Assembly: GCA_002104905.1 (NCBI GenBank)
Contig: MCFE01000129.1
Span: 62,001-126,000 of the forward strand
Reading direction: 5' to 3'
Length of the DNA stretch: 64,000 nt
Source of the DNA: Basidiobolus meristosporus CBS 931.73
Lineage: Eukaryota > Basidiobolomycota > Basidiobolomycetes > Basidiobolales > Basidiobolaceae
Part shown: positions 10,440 through 21,573 of the stretch, piece after piece
Layout of the letters: each line of letters starts with the position of its first letter
Numbering within the stretch: the stretch's first letter is position 1
Notes under the pieces: model-generated
Told to the model about the DNA's origin: nothing
Databases searched by the model: none
Seen by the model: only the letters and a program-made list of their open reading frames with translations
Translations under genes and position numbers: made by a program

Positions 10440-12190
10440 ATGCCTACTGAAGAACCTATCACCGTGCTTGATATGTACTATGAGCATTTTCTTGGATGCA
10501 GACAAGCAAATGAATCTTGGGCCAGCATTGGTACTCCAAGGAATTATCACAATGATATTAGTAGCTATCCAAGATAGAAGAGCAAGTATGACATGGCTAT
10601 TAACTAGCAGCTTGCTTAAGAGGATGTCACAAGCAGGGCTAAAAGCCCAATGAAAGTGTCACCCAACTGCCAGGTGACTGTAAGAGTGCTAGAAAGGGAT
10701 AGGCAGGTAGATATTGATGCACCTGCATAACATTGTTGAGGAAGAAGAGTATTTCCACTCAAGAAGCACTTAGTCAAAGTAGCAGGGAAAGACCTGGTAG
10801 TGATATAAACTAGCACCTTCCTCAGGTGCCCATTACAACAAGGGCTGGAAGCTAAGTACAAGTGGTAAAGAGCTGTCTACCTGACAGAAGAGTGCCAACA
10901 AGGAACCAGAAGGCAGAAACAGATGCACCAGTGCAGCATTTATCAAGAAGAAAATGTAGTTAAATACAGGAAGCCATCAGACAAAGTATCATTGAAAGAC
11001 CTGGTAGTAATAAAGGAAACAGCAACACATTATAAGCTACCCAAACCAAAGACATGGAAGCTTAACAAAAGGCTGCAGTTGATGCCAATTAGTGCCTTGA
11101 GCCCTGAATAGGCTGAATTTGATCATTACTAAGCAGAATCATTAACTAGACAAATGCCATTTTTTCAAGGATGGGAAGTGCATTTGGCTGAGCTACACAA
11201 TATTGAGGTAGATGAGCTTGCAGAGAAAGGCAATTTGTATACCACAGCTTCCATGTCATCCATTGAAGACCAAGTGGAGATCCTACTCACAGATAAAGCA
11301 ACAGCATCACAAACTCAAAAGGTTGTTGGAAAGCTAGCTGAAGACCCAGATATATGGGAACTAATGAGTAAACAATACCATCAAGTTGTGGGGTTTTTGC
11401 TGAAGTCATGGAAAAAGGGTTTTTGAGAGTAAGACTTATCGAATGGAGGATTTTGATGGTACCACTTGTTGAGTGTGAGGTTGGGCTTTGTATCAGTGCT
11501 GGGTATAGGAACTTGTCTAGGTGGATAAAATTTGAAATCAAGCTACAACTGATGATTGGAAGGAGATAAATTAACTTGTCTGTGTGAAAAGTAAGTATAT
11601 TGTTTGAGTCGGGAAGAAAGGAGTGTGAAAAAGAGACAATAGCCTACCAGTAGACCTAAGTGTAGCAGGTGACCAATTGGTCAGAATCAGAAAGTGAAAG
11701 AATTGACAATGAACCAATCAATAGCCACTCATGTGTTGTTGTAATGAAAAATTTTGACAATTTTTTTTCTGGGACCCAATTTTTCATGAGTAATCTTTAC
11801 ACAGTGTCTCAATGGCTTCAAGACCACTTGGTCATGGGAATTAAATTTTGTGACCGCATTTTGATGGCATTATCACAATTATTTCTCAAAGGGTATGACT
11901 GATGATTCAAAAAAAATAAATTAATTTTTATGGGTCATGAGTAAGTACATCAATTATGATGGCAATTAAGGAGTATCTGGTGAAAGCAAGAGCCACCCCA
12001 TTTAAATAAATATAGGAAAAGATTTGTATATCTTGGATCACAAAGTTAGAGCAATAACAGAGAACCAATTGAGAGCTACCTATCAATTGATGTAATAAGG
12101 TTTTTTACCTAGTTTTTTGTGAAATCAGAGGTGGTATGCTTTTCCAGTGGCTTTCCCATAGTGTCCTCATAGCTGCCTTCACAGTTTTGG
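10440..12190 (+). mobile_element. Family-B repeat, copy 3 (includes the apparent gene start)
   Basis: The apparent start of the family-B protein is ATG at 10440 (MPTEEPITVLDMYYEHF), followed by QANESWASIG and KSKYDM motifs shared with 15740-15870. Next comes a serine/lysine-rich part (RAKSP), then HQCSIYQEENVVKYRKPSDK at 10926 and the C-terminal ELMSKQYHQVVGFLLKSWKK ending near 11424. Stops interrupt it. The non-coding tail is present twice in tandem-like form (about 11640-11860 and 12000-12190). The protein looks basic and coiled-coil-prone; its function is unknown to me. Confidence 0.65.
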
Positions 12191-12523
12191 AGATATGGGA
12201 AGTGATTAGAAGGACAAGTGGATTATGTGGCTTTCAATCAATGAATAGTTGAATATAAAAGTAATATCTATACTCTTACATGGTCTTAGCATGATTAAAG
12301 TGTGGAGTACACTTAGGAGGTCCCAAAAACATCTGTGCAAAGTGTATGGCTGCTTGGACAACATTGAAAATCTACATCTTTGTACCTGATATTTGAGTGA
12401 AATTATTCCAAGTGAATCCCAACAAAGTTTTTGGCCAGTGTTCTGTAAGATTTGTAGGTGATGATCTAAGTGACTAATCAAGGTGAATATTCAGGTGTAA
12501 ATACATACCTTTACAAAACTCTC
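12190..12523 (-). repeat. Degenerate copia-family LTR (3' LTR of a relic)
   Basis: It aligns along its length with the 349-350 bp LTRs at 26136, 38749 and 41711 (ATGGGAAGTGATTAGAAGG, GTCCCAAAAACATCTGTGC, GTGACTAATCAAGGTGAATA). It is followed at 12524 by CTCTCACTCAACTAAATATT, the polypurine-tract sequence (minus strand) that follows the same LTR at 39098. The left boundary is approximate. Confidence 0.75.
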
Positions 12524-12960
12524 ACTCAACTAAATATTCATACTGATTAGTCCTACTTTTGACCTAGAATATTTGCATGTTTCTCTAGCAAAAAGCTTTT
12601 TACATATATCTGCAATGGTTTCACCTGTAGGACAATAAGCTAAGCTAACCAAGCTGTTCTCCTAAGCTTCATGTAAGAAGTAATGTCTAATATCTATGTG
12701 TGTAGCTCTATCAGGAAAAGTATGATTTTTTCTGATTGCATGCATCTTTGATTATCTTGAAATAATGTGTTAGGCAGTTTTTGACAAAAGCCCAAATCTT
12801 TGATGAGCTTCCTTAGCCACATTGCTTGCTACCTTTGTAGGCTCACATAGTGCCATATGCCCCGCTTCTGTGGTAGAAAGTTCCATGGTTGGTTGCTTTC
12901 TTGATTCCATGATATTGCTCCTTTACAGTACCCTATGAATATTGATGTGGTCTCATAGGT
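12524..12960 (-). pseudogene. Ty1/copia RNase H relic
   Basis: Reading the minus strand across frameshifts gives the copia RNase H order: GAISW, a KEAMWLRKLIKDLGF-like run, LPNTLFQDNQ, a DIRHYF-like run and a CPTGETIADICKKLF-like run. It abuts the LTR at 12190-12523 through a purine-rich tract, exactly where RNase H ends in autonomous copia elements. So this is the 3' end of an autonomous copia, of the family that could have mobilised the coding-poor copies at 16750 and 38749. Truncated on the right near 12960-13030. Confidence 0.8.
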
Positions 12961-14349
12961 CAATCCAATCCATATTGGCCATCAGGATCCCATCAAGAAG
13001 TTGTTATTCTACCAGCAGCTTTGAACCAGTGACTCTCTATACAATCTTACAACAGTATCATAGCAGTCTTTGGTTAGTTCTATCATCAAATAGGGGAAGC
13101 AACCTACAGCTAGTTCTCTATAGTGCTACCATACCAATTCACAATATGCTACTTCCTTATTCTACCTCTCCTTGCACAATTGATATATTCCACTGAATAT
13201 CACTCCACTTTATTTGCCCACCCACTACCACCTAGGGTATTCCACATAGAGTTCTAATTAAAGAATACAATGGCCTCCTACTTATTAACCTCCATAAATG
13301 CACACACCTGCCACAATTGATATAGTTCTATCAACTCAACTTTGTGGCTTCTTGGTGTGATACTTGCAAAGTTGCAATATACCTTGTATTGCACTAACAT
13401 ATACATCTTGCAAGCATATGCTTGATTGCCACCACTTCTGCCATGAATACCTCCTGAATATCTGCAAAGAATTTTTTGGTCTCAAGCTAATATATTCCTT
13501 CTCCCTGCTGGATTCTAGTCCCCCTTATAGGTGCGCTGTGGTATGGTAAACATACCTCCCACAGACAAGTTTATTCATATAGTCATTATGATATACTTAT
13601 CCATATTTTATCTTATCAGTATTGTCCCATTCTTCTTTTGCCCATATTATCAGTATTATCCCCATATGATGTTTACCCTGATTAGTTATTAGCATTAGTT
13701 ATCCCAGATGTTATTCAGCTTTGTGATCAGTAGGTGTATCTATATAAGGCAAGTACCCGCGTCAGTACCCGTGACACATGACCTAGGTCTGTGTTACCAT
13801 CTCTACCATTTCAATACCATATATGGTATTTCTATGTTGCACAGGTTTCAGACTACTGATTCCTGATTGGTTGAGAGTGCTGTGCCTTTTAGAACCTTCC
13901 AGGACATTCTTGGCATATTTTTAGCTCATAGTGATGTCATCAAGAATTCCACTGATACCTAGAATCTTCTAGAACCTTGTCATTAGTAATCACTTGGCAA
14001 TCAGGAAAAGTATTTAAGGGAAAGCAATCCCTCATCAATAAATCATCCCTTCTATCAGTAACACTTCTACCTTATTGATTAGCAGTTGATCACTGCACCT
14101 GCCTTCAACAGTACATCTCAGATCTGCCATCAAGGAGCTTTTCAGGGTAATGCACAAGACACACAGAGGCCTTTGGAGACACTTGGAGCACCTAGGAAGC
14201 TAGAGAAGCAGGAGCTTTTACCATAGTGACATATTGACAAAGACACCAGCAGTTTAGACACAGAGGTTATTGCACCCATCAGACACCTCACACACCTTGA
14301 GTTGTGTAGCTTCTCCCAGGAGTACCTCTACACCACCACAGCGCTCTGG
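12961..14349. other. Non-coding AT-rich stretch with LTR-like fragments
   Basis: No gene seen. Two promoter-bearing, LTR-like fragments occur: 13550-13800, with TATA-like TCTATATAAGG near 13739, then TGACACATGACCTAGG; and 13840-14260, with GTATTTAAGGG near 14013 followed by ATCATCCCTTCTATCAGTAA, matching the fragment at 1280-1345. They look like solo or truncated gypsy LTRs; boundaries were not resolved. Confidence 0.45.
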
Positions 14350-15560
14350 CTTTTATATGTATATTGCTTGGAGCCCATGAGATGTACTTAGAGTATTGAG
14401 AAAATTACCACAATTGCATGTAGACTTTTGTACATTCACTCCACAGGAATATGATGTTCTTAGTATTAGTGCTTGGCTATTAATAATGTGTGTGAGCAAT
14501 GGAGTAAGTCCCTTGGATCTCACACATTTGACATCAATACCAACCATTGTGCCCAGAAAAGCCAGCTATCTTGCTGGTAGCTGGGCATCTCCAGTGCAGA
14601 TAGTATATCTGCTTTGACATGACTGCCATTTACTGCTATCTGGCTGGAAACCATAAAAGACTCATCCAGTAATAGATACAGGTATTTATCCAGGTTGGAC
14701 AGTGATTTAGGCCCATATACCAGTGAGACTTCCATAAGATATCTGCTCCAATACTGTAAGATAGGCAGAAGACTCAGGCTGATGAGAATCAATGGCCAGC
14801 ACATATTGCTGGTAAGGCACTTATTTAATGAGATTACATCAAGTGCCAAGGAAAAGGCATGGTCATATATACCTTCAAAGCAGCTCTTGCTTCTTAGCTG
14901 TTAGTTATGTTTGCCATCAAATATATCAGGTATGTTTGCACTTGATTGATACTGAGCATGATACTTTATAGCTTTGCAATATTTGTTGGACTTTTTGAGC
15001 CTATTTAGAATGGGTATAATCAGAACATATCTGCAGTGCAAACAATGTGTTTCCCCAATAGTGGCGGATTCCTGATAAGTTGGACACCTTGTAATAGTGG
15101 CATTTTCTGATGTGAATGCCATGCTACTGCCAACACATGCTAGTATCAGGACAGTCTCTGGGTTATGCGTTGGCAGCTGCCTAACTCTTGTCCATTTGTA
15201 CAATGTACATGGAAATTAGCATCTGGGGATGATTTTGGCCAGAAGTAGTAGTGAATTCTCAAACCCCTATTACTGATATTAGTGAAAATGCACAACTCCT
15301 CTGGCCACAACACCATATCACTTACTAGTAGATGGAATACTGGGCTCATTTGACACCATGATGTGTCCAAGGCATTGTTTTCCATAGGTGTAATCTCATT
15401 TCATATAAGGATTTGCCAGGCTCATTCAGGGTACTTTTGTTGGGGGAGATAGGTGCACAATCTATCATTGTGCCTTCTTCTTCAGAGCTACAACTCTGCA
15501 TGCCATATTCACAAGGCTTATAAAGCCTGCAGAAAAACCTATCACAGCAGGTAAGGGAGA
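14350..15560 (-). pseudogene. Tnp2-family (CACTA/EnSpm-like) transposase relic
   Basis: DNA-transposon cut-and-paste transposase, in pieces on the minus strand. Reading from 15560: an N-terminal acidic segment (SSEEEGTMIDCAPISPNKST), then a CXXC-type segment leading to CKAIKYHAQYQSSANIPDIF (DIFDGK motif, 14901-15203), then AFSLALDVISLNKC and WPLILISLSLLP, then YGPKSLSNLDKYLYLLLDES (14520-14849). After a frameshift comes KIAGFSGHNGWY plus CQMC. This order, DIFDGK / LALD / WP-I / GPK-L / LLDE / G-GH-C-C, is typical of Tnp2. Stops and frameshifts make it non-functional. A family-B copy starts just to the right on the opposite strand. Confidence 0.8.
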
Positions 15561-15699
15561 AGCTGTAGTGTCTATACCAAAGCCTAAAACTTAAAAAAAA
15601 TTGAAGATCCATGAATCCATTGAGTGCAATGATGGATAATAGGATAATTATCAAGAGGCTATTAAAAGAGTAGCATGCCAACACCTTAAGACCTGCATA

Positions 15700-16749
15700 C
15701 CATGGGGCCATTAAGAACTTAAGGCCAAGCAGATGTACTAGACATATTCTACAAGCATTATCCAGAACCCAAACAAGCAAATGAATCATGTGCCGCCATT
15801 GGTATTCTAAGAGTTCATCAAAAGGATATTGGTACACATCAAGGGCAGAAGAGCAAGTATGACATGACTAATAACTAGCAGCTTCCTCAAGCTGCTATTA
15901 CAAACAGGGCCAAAAGCCCATTACAGGTTTCACAACAATTATTAAGGAAAAAGGGTAGTCCCACTCAAGAAGCACCCAGTTGATGTAGTATTGAAGGACC
16001 TGGCAGTGATAAAAACATGCAGCTACCTCAGGAGCCTGTCATAACTAGGGCTGATAGCTCTAAACAAGCAGGAAAGAACTGTAAGGTTGCCCCTAGCTGC
16101 TAGCAAGGGACAAGTAGGTCAAAACAGATGCATATGAGTAGCATTTATCAAGTAGAAAATGCAGTCCAATAGAAGGAGCACTCAGACAAAGTAGCAGTGA
16201 AAGAGCTGGAGATGATGAAGGAAAAGGAAAGAAGTTTACCTAAGTCAGAGACAGAGAAGTGCAAGAAGAAAGCTGCAGCACTTGCCAATCAACACCACAA
16301 GCCAGGAACAGAATAAATCCCATCACTGCCAATAAGAATCACCAACAAGAAAGCAGCTGTTTTCACAAGAGTTGGAGGTGCTGCCAGTTGAGCAACACTC
16401 TAGTGAGGTTGATGACTTTGCAGAGAAAGGCAATATGTCTACCACAGCCTCAACATGCTCCATTGCTGACAGAGTGGAGATCCCACAGATGGATAAAGCA
16501 ACAATGTCAGGAACTCAAAAGTCTGTCGCAATGCCTTCAGTGGAATTCTGGATCATTAATTGGCACACCAAGAGATTGAAGCACTTCTTCAAGAGCAGTG
16601 CTCAAGAAAACATATTTGAATATTGCAAGGAGTTGTTACAAAGACCAGTAGATGAGCTGCTAGGCCTTGCAGTGCTGGCTGATGACCAGGATGTATGGGA
16701 ACCAGTGATTGAACAGTGGAATAAAGCCGTAGGGAGCTCTGCCAAAGTC
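15700..16749 (+). mobile_element. Family-B repeat, copy 4 (first part, interrupted by a copia insertion)
   Basis: Begins with an LDIFYKHYPEPKQANES-like segment (15740) and KSKYDM (15855), then RAKSPLQVSQQ, a basic middle part and the longest intact stretch of the family at 16372-16755 (HTKRLKHFFKSSAQEN, LLQRPVDELLGLAVLADDQD, WEPVIEQWNKAV). The last codons of that open frame are already LTR sequence. The copia-like element at 16750-20049 splits it, with AAGTC duplicated on each side, and the family-B sequence resumes at 20050. It is divergently paired with the Tnp2 relic at 14350-15560. Confidence 0.7.
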
Positions 16750-17098
16750 TGTTGAAATATTAGAGAGATATATTGGAAGTGAATTGGAGAACTAGAAGAT
16801 TTACATGATATTCACTTGATGTTTTATTGAGTTGCAACACAGTATTTATACTTATTGCAGAACTACGTAAATGTGACTATTTGGTCATTATTAGGGGAGT
16901 CTCAGGAGTACATGTGCCAAGTTTCAGCTCATTTGGACAAGTTTCAGATTTTCCCAAAATTCTGTACTTCTCTAATTCCTAATAATTAGTAAATATCTTA
17001 CAAACTAATTTCCATGTTGATAATCTGAAATATATCATTTCACTAAGTGCTACTTCATAATATATTAATAATTAGGTGGACTCTTAATTATTTCAACA
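16750..17098 (-). repeat. 3' LTR of copia-like element 1
   Basis: 349 bp, TGTTGAAAT...ATTTCAACA; differs from 19701-20049 at about ten positions by eye. Followed at 17099 by CTCCCACTCAC, the complement of a polypurine tract. Confidence 0.92.
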
Positions 17099-19687
17099 CT
17101 CCCACTCACATAATATATTCATACACTTATGAACTTGCTGTGGTGTTGTGTATCTTACGGTTGAAATTAAACCTGCAATTAACCATCTAACCTATTGGAC
17201 TAATGTATTCTCCAATATATGTTAAGGATTGCATATTATCTGCAATAACTAAGTATAAGTCCATACTGGTAATTACATACTTCGGATCAAATTGCTTTGA
17301 GTCTGAACTCTGATCTCATCACAAATATCTAGGAATGAGTATCATCAATTTGATTGGAGTAAAACTTGTCAGATACTGATCAAATTCCAGGATAGTTTGT
17401 ATCATCACAGAGCTGTATTCTCAGGCTTTCTGCTGTTTCTTATTTGAGTAAATTTGGTCAATAATTGGTGAAGTTAGGAAGTGGTCTTCTCTCCAGTAGA
17501 TCTGGATCATCCACAGTTCTGGTCTATAGTCTAATTCACTTAGACTATCCTCCATATATCCATAACTGGATCTGGATAGTAACTTTCCTCATATACTCCA
17601 TATTTGATCTGCTGAGACCAACAATTGGTCAGCATTGTAGTTGCCTTATTCTTCACTGGTTGACCAAGTATTTCCTCTTCCGGACTAGTGCCTTCAATGG
17701 TATCTAGCCTAGCTTTTCTTCATTTCTGATCTGGGATATTGTACTCCCACTGAAGCTATATCTTCTGGTGCTTCCTGCCTTCTATAACTGACTGAGATAG
17801 ATCATATATATCCTTCTGATCTAGGCATAACTTTCTTGGACTGATATCACTGTTATGGTATTCAGATCTTCCCTTTGCATCTTGATAGGCTTAATTTGGT
17901 ATCACAGCATACCACAGCTTGATTGGCAGCTATTCATGGAGGCCTAATTCTAAACAGGATAGATATGGTCTCATATGTACTTTTGCGCTTGAACAGTACA
18001 ACCTGATCTGGCACTTTCCAATTGCGTAAATCTACCATAATGGCTCTGATAGGTCACTGTTACTTCTGATAGAGCTTTCCAGCATAGAGCTTGGTTGACA
18101 GTGCAAATAGACAAGTCCATGATCTTCTGGACCCATTATAACCCCTAGGTTGGCCCTTGGTACCACTTCTCTAGCCTTCACTGCAAGTAAGTTGACTTCA
18201 TTGTTCACCATAATTGTGATGTTGCCTCTGAGTATGTAGGTTCTCTTGGACTGCTCTGCTGCTTTCCTTAGCAACAATACTCCACTATCCTCATGTGGTA
18301 GGATAACTGGATCATATCTAGTGTGCTAGATAGTCCAAATCTGGCCTAGGTATCACCTAACTTCATTTAGAAACTGGCAACTTATTGACGGTAGGTTTTT
18401 GTTCCATATCTGGTCTTAAAGATGCTGGTTGCTGGAATTTCCTTATTAATCAAAATCTGGACCATACAGGTAGCATATCCACGGTTTGTTAGATCTCCCA
18501 GAGTGTTCAGGAACCTCCTGTCCTCAAAACATATCTATTCTGAGATGTTTCAACCAAATCAGTCATCCATTTGGATCTGGCATAACTTTTCAAAGGCTTG
18601 ATCAAATTTGATCAAATAAACTTCCTTAAAAGCCATTTCTCTCAGCATCTTGGTGGCAGATATCATCATTGCAGTTTGGCTCATAGCTGGGAGCTGTAAG
18701 TAACTTGATCTGATCAAAATAGCATGATTAACATCTGATCCATGTTAATATAAGTGATCCTTCATCACTGTATGTATGTGATATATGTACTAGTGTAGGG
18801 CAACTAGTACACTCCTTGATAGTACTTCATGCATATTCTATAGTGTATATAGAGACTATAAGCATATACTTCAGTCAAGGTCTCCAGTAGCACTTTTCTT
18901 GATGGCGGTAGAAATTCCATGCTTCAACATATATGGATGTATCTCCTCCCACTGTATCTGATACTTGATGTAGACATGTAGCTTGTCTAATAAGTATCTC
19001 ACAGAGCATCAGGATCATTGGTACTGGAAATAGTACAACTGATATATCATGCGTACCACTCCTAAGCTGGCATATCTGAGATCACTGATCTTCGGCCAAA
19101 TATATAGGTATTATATATCATTTGGATCCTCAGAGTTTGGGCAAGCTGATCCATATATCTGTTGGCAAATCCAATTCCAAACTAGGGCAGCAGGCAGCAT
19201 CAAAGTGTTTGCGCATCATCTCATTTCAAGTGACTATAGACTTATGTAAATTCACTGCAGCAATGTGGGCACTTCATCAACTGAAATAGTCTAATTCAAA
19301 CCAAGGTATATGTGGATCTTCAGTATAGATCCATCATGTGGTGATAATAAGGATCATAGCATTAATACATATATCATGTAAGATGCCCCTTATTGATCTT
19401 AACTCCTTGCTTGGATTACGCATGTTCTCAAAGCTTCATCCTTCTGCATATTCCATAACTTTTGAGATTTATCCTACATGATCTCCTTGACATATGATCT
19501 TTTTCTTTGCTTAGTGTCTTCTTTAAGGGCAAAGGTCTCTCTCTCCGAAACAATATATCCCATCTAGCAGTTCTTTGCAGTGGCAGTGCTTTTCTGTCTT
19601 TTGTAACTTCAGGTAGACCAGGCGGTCTTTCTCCAGAATAAAGACACAGCACTAGAGCAAAGTAGACAATCAAGATAAAACAAGCTT
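17099..19687 (-). other. Interior of copia-like element 1: no confident gene
   Basis: Short minus-strand frames only. The 18032-18277 frame (81 residues, including RTYILRGNITIMVNNEVNLL) and a following GATTTGGACTATCTAGC stretch are related at nucleotide level to 40320-40345 in element 2, so they may be remnants of a shared gag-like frame. No zinc knuckle or catalytic motif is visible. Confidence 0.5.
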
Positions 19688-19700
19688 GGGGCTCATAACC
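19688..19700 (-). promoter_or_regulatory. Primer-binding site, half-tRNA-iMet type
   Basis: On the minus strand GGTTATGAGCCCC follows the 5' LTR directly. It is complementary to the anticodon arm of fungal initiator tRNA-Met (GGGCUCAUAACC), the mode of priming known from Drosophila copia and yeast Ty5, where an internally cleaved tRNA is used rather than its 3' end. Confidence 0.8.
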
Positions 19701-20049
19701 TGTTGAAATATTAGAGAGATAAATTGGAAGTGAATTGGACAACTAGAAGATTTACATGATATTTACTTGATGTTTTATTGAGTTGCAACACAGTATTTAT
19801 ACTTATTGCAGAACTACGTAAATGTGACTATTTGGTCATTATTAGGGGAGTCTCAGGAGTACATGTGCCAAGTTTCAGCTCATTTGGACAAGTTTCAGAT
19901 TTTCCTAAAATTCTGTACTTCTCTAATTCCTAGTAATTAGTAAATATCTTACAAACAAATTTACATGTTGATAATCTGAAATATATCATTTCACTAAGTG
20001 CCACTTCATAATATATTAATAATTAGGTGGACTTCTAATTATTTCAACA
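19701..20049 (-). repeat. 5' LTR of copia-like element 1
   Basis: 349-bp partner of 16750-17098, with the same TGTTGAAAT...ATTTCAACA ends; the outer edge is followed by the AAGTC duplication. Confidence 0.92.
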
Positions 20050-20100
20050 AAGTCATGGCAACAGAGCATTACAGCAAAAATACATATTGAGTGGTGGATT
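20050..20100 (+). mobile_element. Family-B copy 4, second fragment
   Basis: Continues the family-B unit after the copia-like insertion (ATGGCAACAGAGCATTACAG, TATTGAGTGGTGGATT). It ends at the family-D insertion, whose 4-bp duplication GATT occupies 20097-20100. Confidence 0.75.
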
Positions 20101-21311
20101 TGTGGCAATGAAAAGTATTCCATTACTACAATATCTCAAAACCAATATTGCACTCATTTCTTTATTTTGCTTTTTGCTATTGCAACACACAGGTGAAAGA
20201 TCAAGAATTTGAAACTTTGAAGGACAAATACTCCAGACCCTGAACAGCAATCCACCTAGGAACATTAAGTCATACAGCACACAGAGTAGCCAACACATGT
20301 TTCAAATTACAGCTTATTTGAAGCAGTTCTTAAGGAGTTATAACCAAAAGAGTTGAATTATTATATATACTAGGTCTCTGTTGTTAGGATTACTATGGTG
20401 GCTTTGAGAGCATTTTACTTCTGAACCAGCTAATCAAATCACGTGAAATTTTGACAGGTGCTGCACCTATGTCTGACCTGTGTCACTGCAGGATTCTAGC
20501 TTTGTATCATGTGTATTGCTTGAGCAATTGCCCAAAAACTTTGATCCCTCAGAAGTTTCATGCATATGATTTCCCCAGCTGAAAAACAAAGGAGAGCCTC
20601 TCTTTCCAGAATCTCCACACTACAATTACAAGTTTAAAAGTTATAAGACTTCCTCTGCATCACTTGCATTATTGAGTATTCTGACATTGATCAGTGCTAC
20701 ATCAGTAAAGAGACTGCAAAGCTCACAAGAATCCAATCTAAGTTCTACAAGAAACTACCACTTTTCTGTTGGAAAAGTCCCCTCTAAGAAACCCCTTTAC
20801 TATTAAGAAACCCCTTTAAACATCCCTTTGAGAAACCCTTTACTCTAAAGAAGCCCCTTTAGGAACCCCTTCAGTGTAAAGTGCACTTTAGACACCACTA
20901 CAAGAGGCCCCTTTACTTCAAAGACACCACTTTAGACACCCCTTTAGGTCTAAAGACCCCTTTAAAGACTTCCACAACACACCCTTTTAGGTAGAGGGGA
21001 GTTCAGATTTTCATATTATGACATATCTTCTCAGAAGGGAAAGTGACTTCTAAATAAGGAAAGGTTACTGTAAAAGCAAATAAGCCCATTAGTCAAAAGA
21101 AGGTCAGAACACTGCTGTAGATGTGAGAAACACTGCCTATAGTATATTTTGAGCCTAGGATTGAGGATATTGGTGAGAATTATATCTTCTATTGGTACAT
21201 CAAACTGCCAATAAACTATTTCAGTATTACCATACTGAAAGTTGTTGTATACTTTTGATTAGCCTCTACACTGTGGAACAAGCCTCAAACTAATCATAAT
21301 ACAACACAACA
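20101..21311 (+). mobile_element. Family-D element, copy 1 (solo-LTR-like, TSD GATT)
   Basis: A 1211-bp non-coding element with ends TG...CA (TGTGGCAATG...CACAACA), flanked by GATT at 20097-20100 and 21312-21315 and interrupting family-B copy 4. It carries a near-terminal hairpin motif (AATG(G)AAAGTATTCCATT) and a degenerate minisatellite of CCCCTTTA/TCTAAAG units at about 20778-20995. TG/CA ends, a 4-bp duplication and no long open frame suggest a solo LTR of an unseen retrotransposon; a class II element with very weak inverted ends is the alternative. Confidence 0.75.
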
Positions 21312-21573
21312 GATTCTAATGGAGTTAACTGTTGAGTTTGGGTTGGATCTAGATTGATTTTGGGCTTAGGGACTTGCATAGGTCAATATAATTGACAATT
21401 GTGGTACAACTGAGGTTTCAACAGACATAAATCAATCTGTATGCATGAGAGGTAAGAGAAATGGCTGAGTAAGGAAGTAAGGAGTGCAAAAAAGAGGTAA
21501 TAGCCAAGCAATGTACACATACATAGGAGGCAATAGAGTACAGTAACTTGGGATATATCAGGTTTAGGGGATC
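21312..21573 (+). mobile_element. Family-B copy 4, third fragment and tail
   Basis: Resumes family B after the D insertion (CTAATGGAGTTAACTGTTGAG, then a GACTTGCATAGGTCAATATA tract as in copy 1 at about 670) and runs to the inverted D copy. It forms the 262-bp spacer between two oppositely oriented D elements. Confidence 0.7.

Larger units (their letters stand above)
16750..20049 (-). mobile_element. Non-autonomous copia-like LTR element 1 (TSD AAGTC)
   Basis: A 3300-bp element bounded by 349-bp LTRs (16750-17098 and 19701-20049) with ends TGTTGAAAT/ATTTCAACA. The 5-bp duplication AAGTC lies at 16745-16749 and 20050-20054. Orientation is minus: the primer site GGTTATGAGCCCC lies inside the right LTR, and a purine tract GTGAGTGGGAG precedes the left LTR. 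The 2.6-kb interior has no protease, integrase, RT or RNase H that I can find, only short minus-strand frames (18032-18277, 19428-19742). It is related to the element at 38749-42059, so it probably depends on another copia for proteins. Confidence 0.9.
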
